Shown here piece by piece: positions 1 to 8,837 of a stretch of 64,000 nt of DNA. The stretch spans positions 21,316-85,315 of the forward strand of contig OMWY01000014.1 in assembly GCA_900314885.1 (NCBI GenBank), in the 5' to 3' direction. This stretch comes from an uncultured Eubacteriales bacterium. GTDB taxonomy: Bacteria; Bacillota; Clostridia; Lachnospirales; Lachnospiraceae. A model generated the notes under the pieces. It worked only from the letters and a program-made list of their open reading frames with translations. It had not been told where the DNA came from and ran no database searches. The position numbers and the translations under genes were made by a program. Every line of letters begins with the position of its first letter. Within the stretch, counting starts at the first letter, position 1.

Positions 1-61
1 TAAAGATGATATTCATTGCGTATCGTTTGATTATGCCACGCTTCACATTAAATCTTATCAT
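1..61 (-). CDS. Start of a gene running off the left edge (partial)
   Basis: Reading leftward, an ATG at 61-59 overlaps the stop of the preceding gene (ATGA overlap) and has a GGAGCGG-type ribosome site. About 20 codons remain in the window; they begin MIRFNVKRG, a basic stretch that resembles the N-terminal cytoplasmic segment of the neighbouring permeases. It is probably the next membrane component of the same export operon. Too little is present to name it. Confidence 0.45.
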   Translation of the reverse strand, partial: MIRFNVKRGIIKRYAMNIIF

Positions 62-792
62 AATCCGCTCCACCTGTAATTTTTATTTTGGTAAATTGCA
101 ATAATACTTACAAAGCAAATAATCAGATAAACTAACATTCCCGCAAAGGTTCTTGTGAAATTGTATGTATTCTCGAAATAATAATAATCAAAATCAAGCA
201 GATTGTTATATATCATAATATTCCGGAAAGGAATTTCACTAATTGATATAGCTGCAAATCCCATAAAATAATAAATCTCACATCTGTATATTTTAAACAT
301 TATATATAACAAGGTTGCCGTGAATAATCTTATAAATATCAAGACTACCATAAGAGCGACTATTACAGCGCCGTTTTCATACGTCATTCCGTTGGTTTTA
401 AAGACAAAGTAGCTGTTTGCTACATTCCAATTAAATAATTCCTTATTTCGACAAATAAAGGCTGCCCCGACAAACAAAGAAATGATAATTATGGCAATCC
501 TGACTACAAAATAGCCTATATACCTGCTATAGACTTCATCATAGCTTTTATTACGAATGAAGCTATGGTAGCCGTCTAGATACGCGCCATCAAGCGCCAT
601 AGTTACTATAAAAGGAAAGAGCGCAAAAGGAACAAACCTTGTAGGGGTCATGAATGACTTTACGTAATCAATAACGCACGGCAAGCCGAAAGTTCTTATC
701 TTACCATTTACCAGAAAACCTAGAATAACAGCCACAAGGCATATAATATCGCTTATAATTACTCTTCTCTTGATCATCTTATCATAAAACAC
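58..792 (-). CDS. Multi-pass membrane protein, probable ABC-2-type permease partner
   Basis: About 244 residues with roughly six hydrophobic segments (near 13-28, 50-65, 95-112, 140-165, 170-185, 220-236) and a basic N-terminus. No motif names its substrate. It is the fourth gene of a leftward operon: permease (2756-1944), ABC ATPase (1951-1316), small anchored protein (1274-774), then this gene. The context suggests a membrane partner of the ATPase for export or immunity, but this is inference. Two starts are possible: ATG at 792, or ATG at 777, which makes an ATGA overlap with the upstream stop. Confidence 0.6.
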   Translation of the reverse strand: MFYDKMIKRRVIISDIICLVAVILGFLVNGKIRTFGLPCVIDYVKSFMTPTRFVPFALFPFIVTMALDGAYLDGYHSFIRNKSYDEVYSRYIGYFVVRIAIIIISLFVGAAFICRNKELFNWNVANSYFVFKTNGMTYENGAVIVALMVVLIFIRLFTATLLYIMFKIYRCEIYYFMGFAAISISEIPFRNIMIYNNLLDFDYYYFENTYNFTRTFAGMLVYLIICFVSIIAIYQNKNYRWSGL

Positions 793-1274
793 CTTTTTAC
801 AGGATAGAGTCCATCAACCAGGAAAAATGTCGGCCCCTTTTCCTTACCGATATTTTTCCAGGCCTCATCAGTGAAATTCACGTTCTTATACATAGTATAG
901 TCAAGAAAGCAGGTCTTCGTCTCTCCCGACGTAAGCTCCATATTTAACGGAGGCTTCTCTTCCAGTTCTGCTAACTGCATATTAAGCGCATTGTGAAAGT
1001 GACTGTCTGACTCAATATGGACATTGTATGGGTAAAAGGTTACGTCAACATCCCCTGTGTTTGTGAAACAAGCCTTAATACTTACCGCCTTCGTAGACTT
1101 AAGATCTTCTTCATAATAATACTTAGACTTAAGCTCGTTCTCCGGTATTATTCTTGCCGACAAGACTCTCATCTCAATATTATTTTCAACGATATCAGTA
1201 TCACCTGATTTTACATTAACTATTTCTGGTTTAGGGTACTTATTGTTAACATATACAATCCTTACAATACACAT
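774..1274 (-). CDS. Membrane-anchored protein of unknown function in ABC operon
   Basis: The frame encodes 166 residues from the first ATG, mostly beta-rich extracytoplasmic sequence with an NTGDVDVTFYP stretch typical of Ig-like/DUF4352-like folds (weak resemblance). The same frame stays open upstream to codon 1322 and would add a strongly hydrophobic helix (FYIIITVIIVTLM), clearly an N-terminal anchor, but no ATG, GTG or TTG occurs there. The ATPase gene stops at 1316-1318 inside this stretch. The protein therefore either starts at a non-canonical codon, is translated by frame slippage in the A-run at 1308-1316, or has lost its start. Function unknown. Confidence 0.55.
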   Translation of the reverse strand: MCIVRIVYVNNKYPKPEIVNVKSGDTDIVENNIEMRVLSARIIPENELKSKYYYEEDLKSTKAVSIKACFTNTGDVDVTFYPYNVHIESDSHFHNALNMQLAELEEKPPLNMELTSGETKTCFLDYTMYKNVNFTDEAWKNIGKEKGPTFFLVDGLYPVKRCFMIR

Positions 1275-1315
1275 TAAAGTGACTATTATAACAGTTATTA
1301 TGATATAAAATTTTT

Positions 1316-1951
1316 TTACTTTGCTTCCTCATGTAATTTTCCATCTTCCATTTTTAAAAAGATATCAGATATTCCCTGTAATTCTTCCTTATCGTGACTC
1401 GTAACAATTACAAGCGCTCCGTGCGCCTTCTCCTCCTTTATAACTTCATTTAATACAACGATACTGCGAGAATCAAGAGCGTTAGTTGGTTCATCAAGAA
1501 GAATTATATGAGGATGTTCCATAACAGCCGCTATAATGCCTAATTTCTGCTTCATCCCAAGCGAGTAAGATCGTACATGCTTGCGTGACCTTGGCTCAAG
1601 GCTGAAGCGCTCCATATAAGCGGATATTTCCTCATCACCGATTTCATTCTTAATTTCAGCCAGCAGCTTCAGATTGTCATATCCGCTCATACTGTTTATC
1701 ATGCCAGGTGTATTTATTAAGGCTCCGATGCTCTCAGGGAAGTCTCGGTCCTTAAAGAGCATTGCGCCATCCGCCTGTACACTTCCCGCCGTTGGCTTCG
1801 TCAATCCGGCTATGATAGATAGCAGCATAGACTTACCGCTACCGTTTCTTCCCTGCAAGCCATAAATTTTATTGTCTATAAATCTATATGAAACATTATC
1901 AATTATCTTCTCATGTTTTATTATCAAGGATACATTCTTTAACTCAATCAC
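1316..1951 (-). CDS. ABC transporter ATP-binding protein
   Basis: A 211-residue nucleotide-binding subunit. Walker A is GRNGSGKS near residue 34, the signature is the degenerate YSLGMKQK near 129, Walker B is IILLDEPTNALD near 150, and the switch His lies in VTSHDKEE near 184. The size and the SLGMKQ signature match the BcrA/CcmA-like group that energises export of peptides or lipids. Its start overlaps the end of the upstream permease gene by 8 nt, so the two are translationally coupled. The substrate cannot be read from the sequence; a peptide or antibiotic exporter or immunity pump is plausible. Confidence 0.9.
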   Translation of the reverse strand: MIELKNVSLIIKHEKIIDNVSYRFIDNKIYGLQGRNGSGKSMLLSIIAGLTKPTAGSVQADGAMLFKDRDFPESIGALINTPGMINSMSGYDNLKLLAEIKNEIGDEEISAYMERFSLEPRSRKHVRSYSLGMKQKLGIIAAVMEHPHIILLDEPTNALDSRSIVVLNEVIKEEKAHGALVIVTSHDKEELQGISDIFLKMEDGKLHEEAK

Positions 1952-2756
1952 TATTCTTTCTTCCTTTCACTGACACAAGTATAAATATAAGGCATAACGC
2001 TATAGCGCCGGAAAGCCAGACCAATATATTCACAGGAGTTGTTCCATATACTCCGGGGCACAAGGTCTTTGCGGTGTTTAATACCGTTACTGTCGGATCT
2101 ACAGTAATAAATCCTGCATATGACAGAGCAAATGGAAGGAGCACATGTACGAATGGCAGCTTTGAAAAATACGACAGTAATGATGCAAATACTGCTATAC
2201 CTCCTCCCACAACAAAATCAAAGAGTAGATATAGGAAAAGATATAATCCGTAGTTTTCAAAATACATATTAAATCCGGCATCCATCACCCACACTCCAAA
2301 GCCTGAAATAGTCTCCGGATTTTGGAAAGGTAGTGCCAGTAAGCTCATCAAGATGCTCGCTGCCATTGGTATTACTATAGATAGTCCACCTGCAATAAAT
2401 GACACAAGGAGCCACGTGCCGTAATATTCTCCCTTTTTAGTACGTATCAGGAACTGTTTTGCGGCTCCGCCTACTCTTTCGTAATAAAAATCCATGGAAC
2501 CGGCAAGTGAGGCTAGTAACGGCGCTATCATATAGAACGCAAAGCTTTGTACCGGGTACATAGAAGCTCCAAGCCAGTGATATGCTACAATTTCGGTATA
2601 CCCATTTTCATTTGGCTGAATCACTTTAAAAACATCCGAAAAGCTGTACCATACAGCAAATATCAGGCCAATAACAACAGAGAGTATAAAGAATCGTCCT
2701 TTAAGTACCCTCGTTAGTTCTCGCTTAAACAAAGTCTTCATGTCAATAAATTTCAT
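1944..2756 (-). CDS. ABC transporter permease
   Basis: A 270-residue integral membrane protein, first gene of the leftward export operon. It has a basic cytoplasmic start (RELTRVLKGRF) followed by about six hydrophobic segments with a large extracytoplasmic loop (residues about 45-75) after the first, the usual layout of ABC-2 permeases. It overlaps the ATPase gene by 8 nt. A terminator-like hairpin lies upstream at 2832-2880 and separates it from the secreted-protein genes. The transported substrate is unknown. Confidence 0.8.
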   Translation of the reverse strand: MKFIDMKTLFKRELTRVLKGRFFILSVVIGLIFAVWYSFSDVFKVIQPNENGYTEIVAYHWLGASMYPVQSFAFYMIAPLLASLAGSMDFYYERVGGAAKQFLIRTKKGEYYGTWLLVSFIAGGLSIVIPMAASILMSLLALPFQNPETISGFGVWVMDAGFNMYFENYGLYLFLYLLFDFVVGGGIAVFASLLSYFSKLPFVHVLLPFALSYAGFITVDPTVTVLNTAKTLCPGVYGTTPVNILVWLSGAIALCLIFILVSVKGRKNSD

Positions 2757-2831
2757 ATTCTATTATATCATACTTTAAGGTAAATGTGAATAAGGTATTT
2801 AATGTTTCATAGAATAAAATGGAAAAATTCA

Positions 2832-2880
2832 AAAAGATCCCTATATAGATATAACGTCATATATGGGGATCTTTCTTAGA
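2832..2880 (-). terminator. Rho-independent terminator
   Basis: Arms AAAGATCCC and GGGATCTTT enclose a further AT-rich stem (about 2833-2873). On the minus strand it is followed by a T-run, so it terminates the broken secreted-protein gene at 3565-2909. Confidence 0.75.
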
Positions 2881-2908
2881 CACACTATAATTTTGAAATT
2901 GTAATTAC

Positions 2909-3565
2909 TTAATGTTGATAAGCAATTACATCCTGTTTATAATAGTACTTTAAATAATCTTCAGACGATGTTACAGAAACGCCAAAGTTAACCTCAAATG
3001 TATCCCCTAATCCAGCCTTTCCTCCTGCATTTACTGTCGATGTCTGCTTGCCGGTCTTATAAAAATCACCGTTAATAACGTATTGAATTTGATATTCGTT
3101 TATTAGCCACGATTTCACTGAGCCTGAAAACAAGTAACAAGTATTTCCATATTGGCGAACCAACTCCGTATCATAAATTGACTTTATACCCCACCAATTT
3201 CCACATTGGCTTGTCTCGCAATAGAACTCTAATCTAGGATGATAGTAAGATAAAACATCCAGTGTTACAGATAACACTCTTATGGTGCGTGCTCTTCTTA
3301 TAGAATTTATTGAGTTAACTGCTATATTTTCTCCAAATAAAGTTCTATACGCTTCGAAGTAGCTAACACCTTTATCTCTGGCAAGTTTAGTTGCCGCCTA
3401 CGATTCCGTCATGGGCGCACTTACCTCTACGTTATCGCCATTCAACGAAATAACGCTTTTGTTATTAAGCTCCGCAGCTTCGGCTTTATATGGGCAAATA
3501 AACATAATTAATGTCATAATACCTATAGTCCGAAGCAGTCTTAAACCGATCGATTTTTTCATCAT
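2909..3565 (-). pseudogene. Secreted protein gene interrupted by an in-frame amber codon
   Basis: Reading leftward from ATG 3565, the frame begins with a typical signal peptide (MMKKSIGLRLLRTIGIMTL, then a hydrophobic stretch and a KAEAAEL cleavage region). It runs about 55 codons to a TAG at 3400-3398 and continues in the same frame to the stop at 2909. Without the TAG it would encode about 218 residues. The distal part (from the GTG at 3277) carries a Trp/Tyr/Cys-rich segment (CETSQCGNWWG) and a beta-rich tail (AGGKAGLGDTFEVNFGVSV). It overlaps the upstream gene by 4 nt (ATGA). I do not recognise the family with certainty. It may be a recent pseudogene or an amber readthrough product. Confidence 0.75.
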
Positions 3566-3822
3566 ACGTCTTCTCCTTTAAATTGCAGTGTTCTCTTATG
3601 CATTCCAATAGTAAATAACATAATTCCAGCAATCCACCAAGAACCACAAATCAAAATCTGGTATAATGGCTGTGTAAAGCCATTCCAATATATTGTAGCT
3701 TCTCCTTCAGAATGAAATGATAGTACTCTAGAGACTGTCACCATCAATCTTGCGGTAAAAGGCCCTATAAAAATGCATATGAAACCGATAATAAAGTAAA
3801 TATTTATCTTGCTCTTCTTCAT
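3562..3822 (-). CDS. Small membrane protein with two transmembrane segments
   Basis: An 86-residue protein with hydrophobic helices near residues 8-28 and 52-72 joined by a short loop. It precedes and overlaps (ATGA) the broken secreted-protein gene, so the two form a two-gene operon behind the promoter at 3917-3945. The strong GGAGG at 3868-3864 lies about 40 nt before the ATG, too far to serve it directly, and no better start is visible between them. Function unknown; an accessory or immunity partner of the secreted protein is only a guess. Confidence 0.6.
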   Translation of the reverse strand: MKKSKINIYFIIGFICIFIGPFTARLMVTVSRVLSFHSEGEATIYWNGFTQPLYQILICGSWWIAGIMLFTIGMHKRTLQFKGEDV

Positions 3823-3885
3823 TATACAACTAATCGCCCAAATACTTTATGAGCTTACTTAGTCCTCCTTTCCTTAAAGTATGCA

Positions 3886-3945
3886 GTTACTGTAACTCGT
3901 TGAATTCAACAAATTCATAGTATCATACAATATACAGAAAGTCAA
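3886..3945 (-). promoter_or_regulatory. Promoter with two adjoining palindromes
   Basis: On the minus strand, TTGACT (3945-3940) and TACTAT (3922-3917) are 17 bp apart. Just downstream, around the expected transcription start, lie two short palindromes: GTTGAATTCAAC (3899-3910) and GTTACTGTAAC (3886-3896). They look like repressor operators for the small operon at 3822-2909. Confidence 0.65.
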
Positions 3946-4051
3946 TAGAACTAAATGGAAAATTATTTTTTCTATTTACTGCAAATTGTGTCTCTTTTAT
4001 GAAAATTGATGTCAGCGTATGAGAATATATTATCCTCGTACTTCATACTCA

Positions 4052-4080
4052 AAAGCCGGGCAGAAATTGTTCTGTCCGGC
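4052..4080 (-). terminator. Terminator-like hairpin
   Basis: GCCGGGCAGAA (4055-4065) pairs with TTCTGTCCGGC (4070-4080). On the minus strand the stem is followed by TTTT. It lies just past the decayed nuclease tail at 4131-4325. Confidence 0.65.
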
Positions 4081-4130
4081 ATTTATAGGTTATAATACCC
4101 GGCTCATAAGCCTTGTGTGTAGATTACAGT

Positions 4131-4325
4131 TCATTTAATAATGCAGGTATGTTCTTTTGTTTTTGGTAAATAATTAACTCCCACTAATAGCAGATTATCC
4201 TTATAATCTCGTAAAGTCATCGGATAATCTTATCTCTAATCTGATTAATTGCTGTACTTGCGTTCATATCCCATTTAAGTTCTACAATCATGGGCGGCTT
4301 ATTTAAGCGCTTCCTTCTTGGGATA
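4131..4325 (-). pseudogene. Decayed C-terminal end of an AAA-ATPase/PD-(D/E)XK (DUF1703-type) gene
   Basis: Reading leftward, one frame gives PPMIVELKWDMNASTAINQI, the characteristic ELKW nuclease strand of the DUF1703-associated PD-(D/E)XK domain. It ends at a stop near 4225. The next frame continues with DYKDNLLLVGVNYLPKTKEH and a short tail to a stop at 4131, which is the normal C-terminus of the same family. It is therefore a frameshifted remnant with its ATPase part missing. A complete but divergent family member lies at 20265-21968. Confidence 0.75.
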
Positions 4326-4335
4326 CTTAAATTAA

Positions 4336-5604
4336 TCATAACATAGCGGTTAGGAATTCAATTACCGGTATAACTTCTATATCTACACCATTTCTTTCTA
4401 TGTCCTTTTTCTCCTCGTAGGTAACGATGATAAATCGCGTTGCTTCAGAGAAATTCTTCGATAAATTAACCAGTCCATCAACCTCCCGGAATTCAGCCGG
4501 TCCTTCTATAGACCAGGCTACCTGAATAGCTGTTGAGGTTTCAGGCACAAAAAAGTCTATGTCTGTTCCCGTCTTTGAACTTTTCAACGTAAAGAAATTA
4601 TCGCCATATTTTCTCTTAAGCTTCAGAGCCACAATATTCTCAAGCAACGACGATTTTTTATCTAACAGGAACAGATTTAAAATACCATTATCATAAAAAT
4701 AATACTTTTGCACACTCTCGCGTTCCGAGAATTTAGCGAAATAATTTTGTACGCCAAAAAGAAGGTATCCTTCCTTTGCGTAATTCATATACGAGGCTAC
4801 CGCGTCATTACTGATCTTTACGCCGGCTGAGACTACGCTGTCACGTAGTCTGTTATAGCTTATCTCATTTCTGACTGCTTCAGCTGCCTTTTTCACAACC
4901 AGTTCCATAGCCTTTGTATTTCTAATACCATATCGCGCGCAAATATCGCCAAGAAGGATTTTCTGATATACATTCGATACATAGTTTCTCTTATCTTCGA
5001 AACGCAACGCCTCAGGAAAACCACCATATGAAAGGTATTCGTCTAACAGGTTCTTTATCTTTGCCTTACCGCGATTCGTATATCTGCTTTCATCAGAGCT
5101 GTCTATATCATTCGCCCTTATATATTCCGTGAAAGAATAGGTATACACTTCCTTTGTCATATATCTGGCGCCCAGCTTCGCTTCCATTTCCTTGCTAAGC
5201 ATAGTCGCATTGCTTCCTGTAATATAAACATGCTCGTCAAAATCCGCAAGTCTCCTTGCGAATTTTTCCCACCCTTCGACATTCTGAATCTCATCAAAGA
5301 AATAGTAAGGCTTGTCATTAGTTAATTCGGCTGCTGTCTCCTCGATGTCAGCGAAATCATTAATATTGAACTCCGATAGACGTTCATCCTCGAAATTTAT
5401 ATAAATGATCCGCTTATAATCTACACCTGACTTCACCAGATCAAGAACCTTTGAATGCAGTAAGGTAGACTTGCCCGCCCGCCTTATTCCGGTCACAATA
5501 TAATTGGCATTTGGCTCAAAGCTATAGTCTCTTTTTACTATTTCCTTTCTCTTAATCAGTCCGTGCGTATTGTAAATTATAGTCTTAAGCGTTTCATGAT
5601 TCAT
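4336..5604 (-). CDS. AAA ATPase of the AAA_14/DUF4143 type
   Basis: A 422-residue protein. The N-terminal P-loop is GIRRAGKST near residue 38, followed by a Walker B-like YFFDEIQNVEGW near 98-110 and a TGSNATML sensor segment near 130. The C-terminal half (about 200-420) is the DUF4143 region, ending in a nuclease-like strand (KTGTDIDFFVPE near 344). Such proteins are common in gut Firmicutes and Bacteroidetes, often next to mobile or decayed DNA; their biological role is not settled. The gene stands alone with its own promoter (5640-5668) and a GGAGG ribosome site, beside the DUF1703 remnant. Confidence 0.85.
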   Translation of the reverse strand: MNHETLKTIIYNTHGLIKRKEIVKRDYSFEPNANYIVTGIRRAGKSTLLHSKVLDLVKSGVDYKRIIYINFEDERLSEFNINDFADIEETAAELTNDKPYYFFDEIQNVEGWEKFARRLADFDEHVYITGSNATMLSKEMEAKLGARYMTKEVYTYSFTEYIRANDIDSSDESRYTNRGKAKIKNLLDEYLSYGGFPEALRFEDKRNYVSNVYQKILLGDICARYGIRNTKAMELVVKKAAEAVRNEISYNRLRDSVVSAGVKISNDAVASYMNYAKEGYLLFGVQNYFAKFSERESVQKYYFYDNGILNLFLLDKKSSLLENIVALKLKRKYGDNFFTLKSSKTGTDIDFFVPETSTAIQVAWSIEGPAEFREVDGLVNLSKNFSEATRFIIVTYEEKKDIERNGVDIEVIPVIEFLTAML

Positions 5605-5639
5605 GGCTTGGCATCCTCCTTTGCAAAACTTTCGAGTAT

Positions 5640-5668
5640 ACTATACCATATTTCCGCAAATTTGTCTA
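5640..5668 (-). promoter_or_regulatory. Promoter of the DUF4143-type ATPase gene
   Basis: On the minus strand, TAGACA (5668-5663) and TATAGT (5645-5640) have 17-bp spacing. They lie about 35 bp upstream of the ATG at 5604. Confidence 0.6.
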
Positions 5669-5718
5669 CTATATATTTATAAGTTCAACATAAAAGCTAA
5701 AAAGTCAAGGTAAAGTAA

Positions 5719-5744
5719 AAAACCCCTCAAACAATTTTGAGGAG
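5719..5744 (-). terminator. Terminator of the alpha-glucan transport operon
   Basis: CCTCAAA (5725-5731) pairs with TTTGAGG (5736-5742), followed on the minus strand by a run of T. It lies just past the stop of the LacI-type regulator. Confidence 0.8.
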
Positions 5745-5766
5745 ATTTTAATCAGCATCACAATAT

Positions 5767-6837
5767 TCAGTTACTTTCTGAAATCTTTTTAACAGTTTCT
5801 TTTAAGAGCAGCCTCGTTGGCATTACAATATTTACCTTACGGTTTTTATCCTTCATGCTGTCCGGGTCATTTATTAGCTTGAGAATTTCCGTCACAGCAC
5901 GGCATCCTCGCTCGTTAACGTCCTGATAAACCGTTGTAAGGCGAGGCTTATGGATATCGCCTTCGAATATTCCATCAAATCCCGTTATCGTAAGATCATC
6001 CGGAATTTTATAACCATGATCTTCAAAATACATCATAGCCTCAAGGGCCATCAAATCCGACCCGAAGCATATGGCGGTGCATCCGTAAAAATCATTCTTA
6101 CGCCACCTATGCCACTGCTTGCGGCGCACTGTCTGGTTGAATTTGAGGCTCTCATACCAGTCTGCTGATATAGGTAGTCCCGCTTCCTTTAGCGCGTCCT
6201 TATAGCCTTCGAGGCGGCTTAAATCGACATACATTACACCATTTTCATTTATCCGCTCAAACTGCATTAGCGATAAAAACCCGATTTTTGTATGTCCCTC
6301 ATTTATGAGGTAATTCACCATCGCTTTTTCGCCGCCGTAGTCATCCAGTCCGACATTTACATAATTCGTGTCATTTACAGCGAAATAGGTATCTATCGAA
6401 ACAATCGGCGTTGAGAGGTTATTTCTAAGGCGATAATATCCCTGTCTTTTGGCGCCAAGAAGAATAATTCCGTCTACCATCCAGGCCTTCGCCATTTTAA
6501 GGCATTCATCTATATTCGGATTTGAATAGAGCATTAGAAAAAATCCGTTCTGCTGTACAGCCGTCTCAACAGAATTTACTATAGATGCCACGAACGGATC
6601 GGTAATGATATTTTTCCTGTCCGAATTATTATAGGCTAAAATGAGCGCGATTATGCGGGAACGTTTATGCCCTAACATCTCCGCGCCCATATTTGATACA
6701 TAATTATTTTCATCAAGGACTTTTCTTACCCGATCGAGCGTGTCAGGCGAAACCTTCTTTGTTCTCCCATGGAGAACATTTGAAACCGTTGTCGGACTTA
6801 CATCCGCAAGCTTTGCTATTTCCTTGATTGTTATCAT
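5767..6837 (-). CDS. LacI-family transcriptional regulator
   Basis: A 356-residue repressor or activator. The HTH is at residues 2-22 (TIKEIAKLADVSPTTVSNVL), the hinge helix near 45-58, and a periplasmic-binding-like sensor domain follows (about 60-345) with the VDGIILLGA and GFDGIFEGD signatures. It is the last gene of the solute-binding/permease operon, adjoining the permease stop with no gap. It most likely controls this operon and the divergent GH13 gene through the near-palindromic sites at 10448-10497. The effector is presumably a malto- or isomalto-oligosaccharide or phosphosugar, which is inference. Confidence 0.9.
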   Translation of the reverse strand: MITIKEIAKLADVSPTTVSNVLHGRTKKVSPDTLDRVRKVLDENNYVSNMGAEMLGHKRSRIIALILAYNNSDRKNIITDPFVASIVNSVETAVQQNGFFLMLYSNPNIDECLKMAKAWMVDGIILLGAKRQGYYRLRNNLSTPIVSIDTYFAVNDTNYVNVGLDDYGGEKAMVNYLINEGHTKIGFLSLMQFERINENGVMYVDLSRLEGYKDALKEAGLPISADWYESLKFNQTVRRKQWHRWRKNDFYGCTAICFGSDLMALEAMMYFEDHGYKIPDDLTITGFDGIFEGDIHKPRLTTVYQDVNERGCRAVTEILKLINDPDSMKDKNRKVNIVMPTRLLLKETVKKISESN

Positions 6838-7707
6838 TTAACCCTTGACAGCTCCTTCTACCATGCCCTTCATGATCTGCTTCTGCGCGAAGAGGAATAC
6901 TATTATCATAGGTAATATGGCAAGCAAGGCGGCCGTGAGAATGAGGTCCCACTGCTTTACATAAGAACCTACGAAGGCCTGAACAGCGACAGGAAGTGTT
7001 TTAACCTTACCGTTCTGTCCTAACATAAGTGATGGAAGAAGGTAATCGTTCCATATCCACATGCCGTTAAGAATGGTTACTGTAGTAATTACAGGCTTAA
7101 GGAGAGGGAAAATAATTTTGAAAAATGTTCCCTCAGGTGAGCATCCATCAATAGCTGCCGCCTCTTCAAGGCTGTATGGAATTCCCTTAATAAAACCGGT
7201 CAAAATAAATACCGTCATGGCGCCACCGAAGCCAAGGTAGGCGAATACAATTCCCGGCACTGAGTGGAGCATGGAAATTCCTACAAATTTTCCTACATCC
7301 CTGAATGTAGAAATAAGTGGAAGCATAACAACCTGAAATGGGATAATCATTGACGCGATAAATACCATATAAATCGCGTAGGCCCATTTCTTTTTATTAT
7401 TTCTTGAAATAACCCACGCGGCCATGGCTCCAAAAAGGGCAAGTAAAATAAGCGAAATAACCGTAATTAAAGCCGAAGTTCCGAAGGCGTACCAGAACTG
7501 GAAATTCGAGTTATTTACAACGCGGTCAAGGTTTGTCGTAAGCTGCTTAAATGAAGCTCCCAAAAATCCGATAGGGCTTGAAACTATATCAGCCTGCTTC
7601 TTGAAGGAGTTGAGCACGACGAGATAAAACGGGAATAAAATATATACAGCTATAATTACTCCCAGAATGGTAAGAAGTATCGATTTAACTTTGCTTTCTT
7701 TACTCAT
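6838..7707 (-). CDS. Carbohydrate ABC transporter permease, MalG type
   Basis: A 289-residue inner-membrane permease with about six helices. The cytoplasmic EAA loop (EEAAAIDGCSPEGTFFKII near 195) contacts the ATPase. It belongs to the CUT1 family, which imports di- and oligosaccharides. Its start overlaps the stop of the MalF-type gene by 1 nt (TAATG). No ATPase gene is in this operon, so a shared MsmK-type ATPase elsewhere in the genome presumably energises uptake, as is usual in Firmicutes. Confidence 0.92.
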   Translation of the reverse strand: MSKESKVKSILLTILGVIIAVYILFPFYLVVLNSFKKQADIVSSPIGFLGASFKQLTTNLDRVVNNSNFQFWYAFGTSALITVISLILLALFGAMAAWVISRNNKKKWAYAIYMVFIASMIIPFQVVMLPLISTFRDVGKFVGISMLHSVPGIVFAYLGFGGAMTVFILTGFIKGIPYSLEEAAAIDGCSPEGTFFKIIFPLLKPVITTVTILNGMWIWNDYLLPSLMLGQNGKVKTLPVAVQAFVGSYVKQWDLILTAALLAILPMIIVFLFAQKQIMKGMVEGAVKG

Positions 7708-8756
7708 TACAGCTCGACCTCCTTCTTATTTGACATGTTAACCTGGATAAGTGAAACTATCGCAAGTATAATGAAGAAAAGTACCGCCTTAGCCTGAGCC
7801 TGAGCGTAATTATTTCTCGCTATCGCAGTATTGTAAATATTAAGCGCCAACATCTGGGTTCCGTTTGAAAGGTAAGAACCAAGGAAGTTCTGAACGCTGC
7901 CTGCGCCATTTGTAAGGGCAAGGTTTACGTCGAACTGCTTAAAAGCGTTTGTAAGTACAAGGAAGTTACAAATTGTAATTGTTGAGGCCATCATAGGCAT
8001 TTTAACCTGGAAAAGTGTCTGCGAAGCGTTCGCTCCGTCTATTTCCGCGGCCTCGAGCACGTCCTTAGGAATCTGGGTAAGTCCGGTTATATAAATGAGC
8101 ATTATATAACCGCCGTACTGCCAGAGATAAACAAGAACTATAGCGAACATCGCCGATCCTGTCTGCGAAAGAAGCGACGTTTTTGTCATATTAATAAGAA
8201 CATTGTTAAATACGAACTGCCAGATATATCCGAGTACGATACCTCCGATAAGGTTTGGCAGGAAAAATGAGGCTCTGAAAAATGCTGTGCCTCTGATTTT
8301 TGATGTACATAAAAGGGCAAGTAAAAACGCTACGACATTTATAAGTATCATATTTAAAAATACGAATAAAAATGTCATAAGCACTGACCAGATAAATGCC
8401 GGGTCCTTGAACATATTCGCGTAATTTTTAAATCCGACATTATTAGCGAGCTTAACGCCGTTCCAATCCGTAAATGAATATCCGATACCGAGAATTAACG
8501 GAATAATTACTGTAATTATAAATGTAAATAAAAGTGGGAAGAGGAAAATAACATATACAATTGTCCTGTGGTGCTTCAAGGTAGGTATCAGGTAGAGGCC
8601 GATCAAGAAGGCAATAATGCCGCCAAATAACATCGCGCCTCTGCCGGCGAACCCATTTTTCATAAAGTCGCAAATGAGCGCCGAGATTATTAGGTCCGCT
8701 CCCGCAATCAGCAATAATATCGACATCGGTTTATTGCCCTGCTTTATAGTCCTCAT
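7707..8756 (-). CDS. Carbohydrate ABC transporter permease, MalF type
   Basis: About 349 residues. It carries two extra N-terminal hydrophobic helices (residues about 12-50) before the standard six-helix CUT1 permease core, with the EAA loop (LEAAEIDGANASQTLFQVKMP near 240). It pairs with the MalG-type subunit downstream. The ATG at 8756 has a well-spaced GAAGG site; an ATG two codons earlier (8762) is too close to that site. The 168-bp gap to the solute-binding gene holds two hairpins that may lower permease expression relative to the binding protein. Confidence 0.92.
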   Translation of the reverse strand: MRTIKQGNKPMSILLLIAGADLIISALICDFMKNGFAGRGAMLFGGIIAFLIGLYLIPTLKHHRTIVYVIFLFPLLFTFIITVIIPLILGIGYSFTDWNGVKLANNVGFKNYANMFKDPAFIWSVLMTFLFVFLNMILINVVAFLLALLCTSKIRGTAFFRASFFLPNLIGGIVLGYIWQFVFNNVLINMTKTSLLSQTGSAMFAIVLVYLWQYGGYIMLIYITGLTQIPKDVLEAAEIDGANASQTLFQVKMPMMASTITICNFLVLTNAFKQFDVNLALTNGAGSVQNFLGSYLSNGTQMLALNIYNTAIARNNYAQAQAKAVLFFIILAIVSLIQVNMSNKKEVEL

Positions 8757-8784
8757 AAGCATACCTTCTTTCTTGAAAGAGATT

Positions 8785-8806
8785 GCGGGCGGTAAAAGCC
8801 GCCCGC
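8785..8806. terminator. GC-rich hairpin between binding protein and permease genes
   Basis: GCGGGCGG (8785-8792) pairs with CCGCCCGC (8799-8806). There is no T-run, so it is more likely an mRNA-stabilising or attenuating stem than a full terminator. Confidence 0.5.
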
Positions 8807-8837
8807 CGGTTATTCCAAATTATTAGTTATTTCACTA

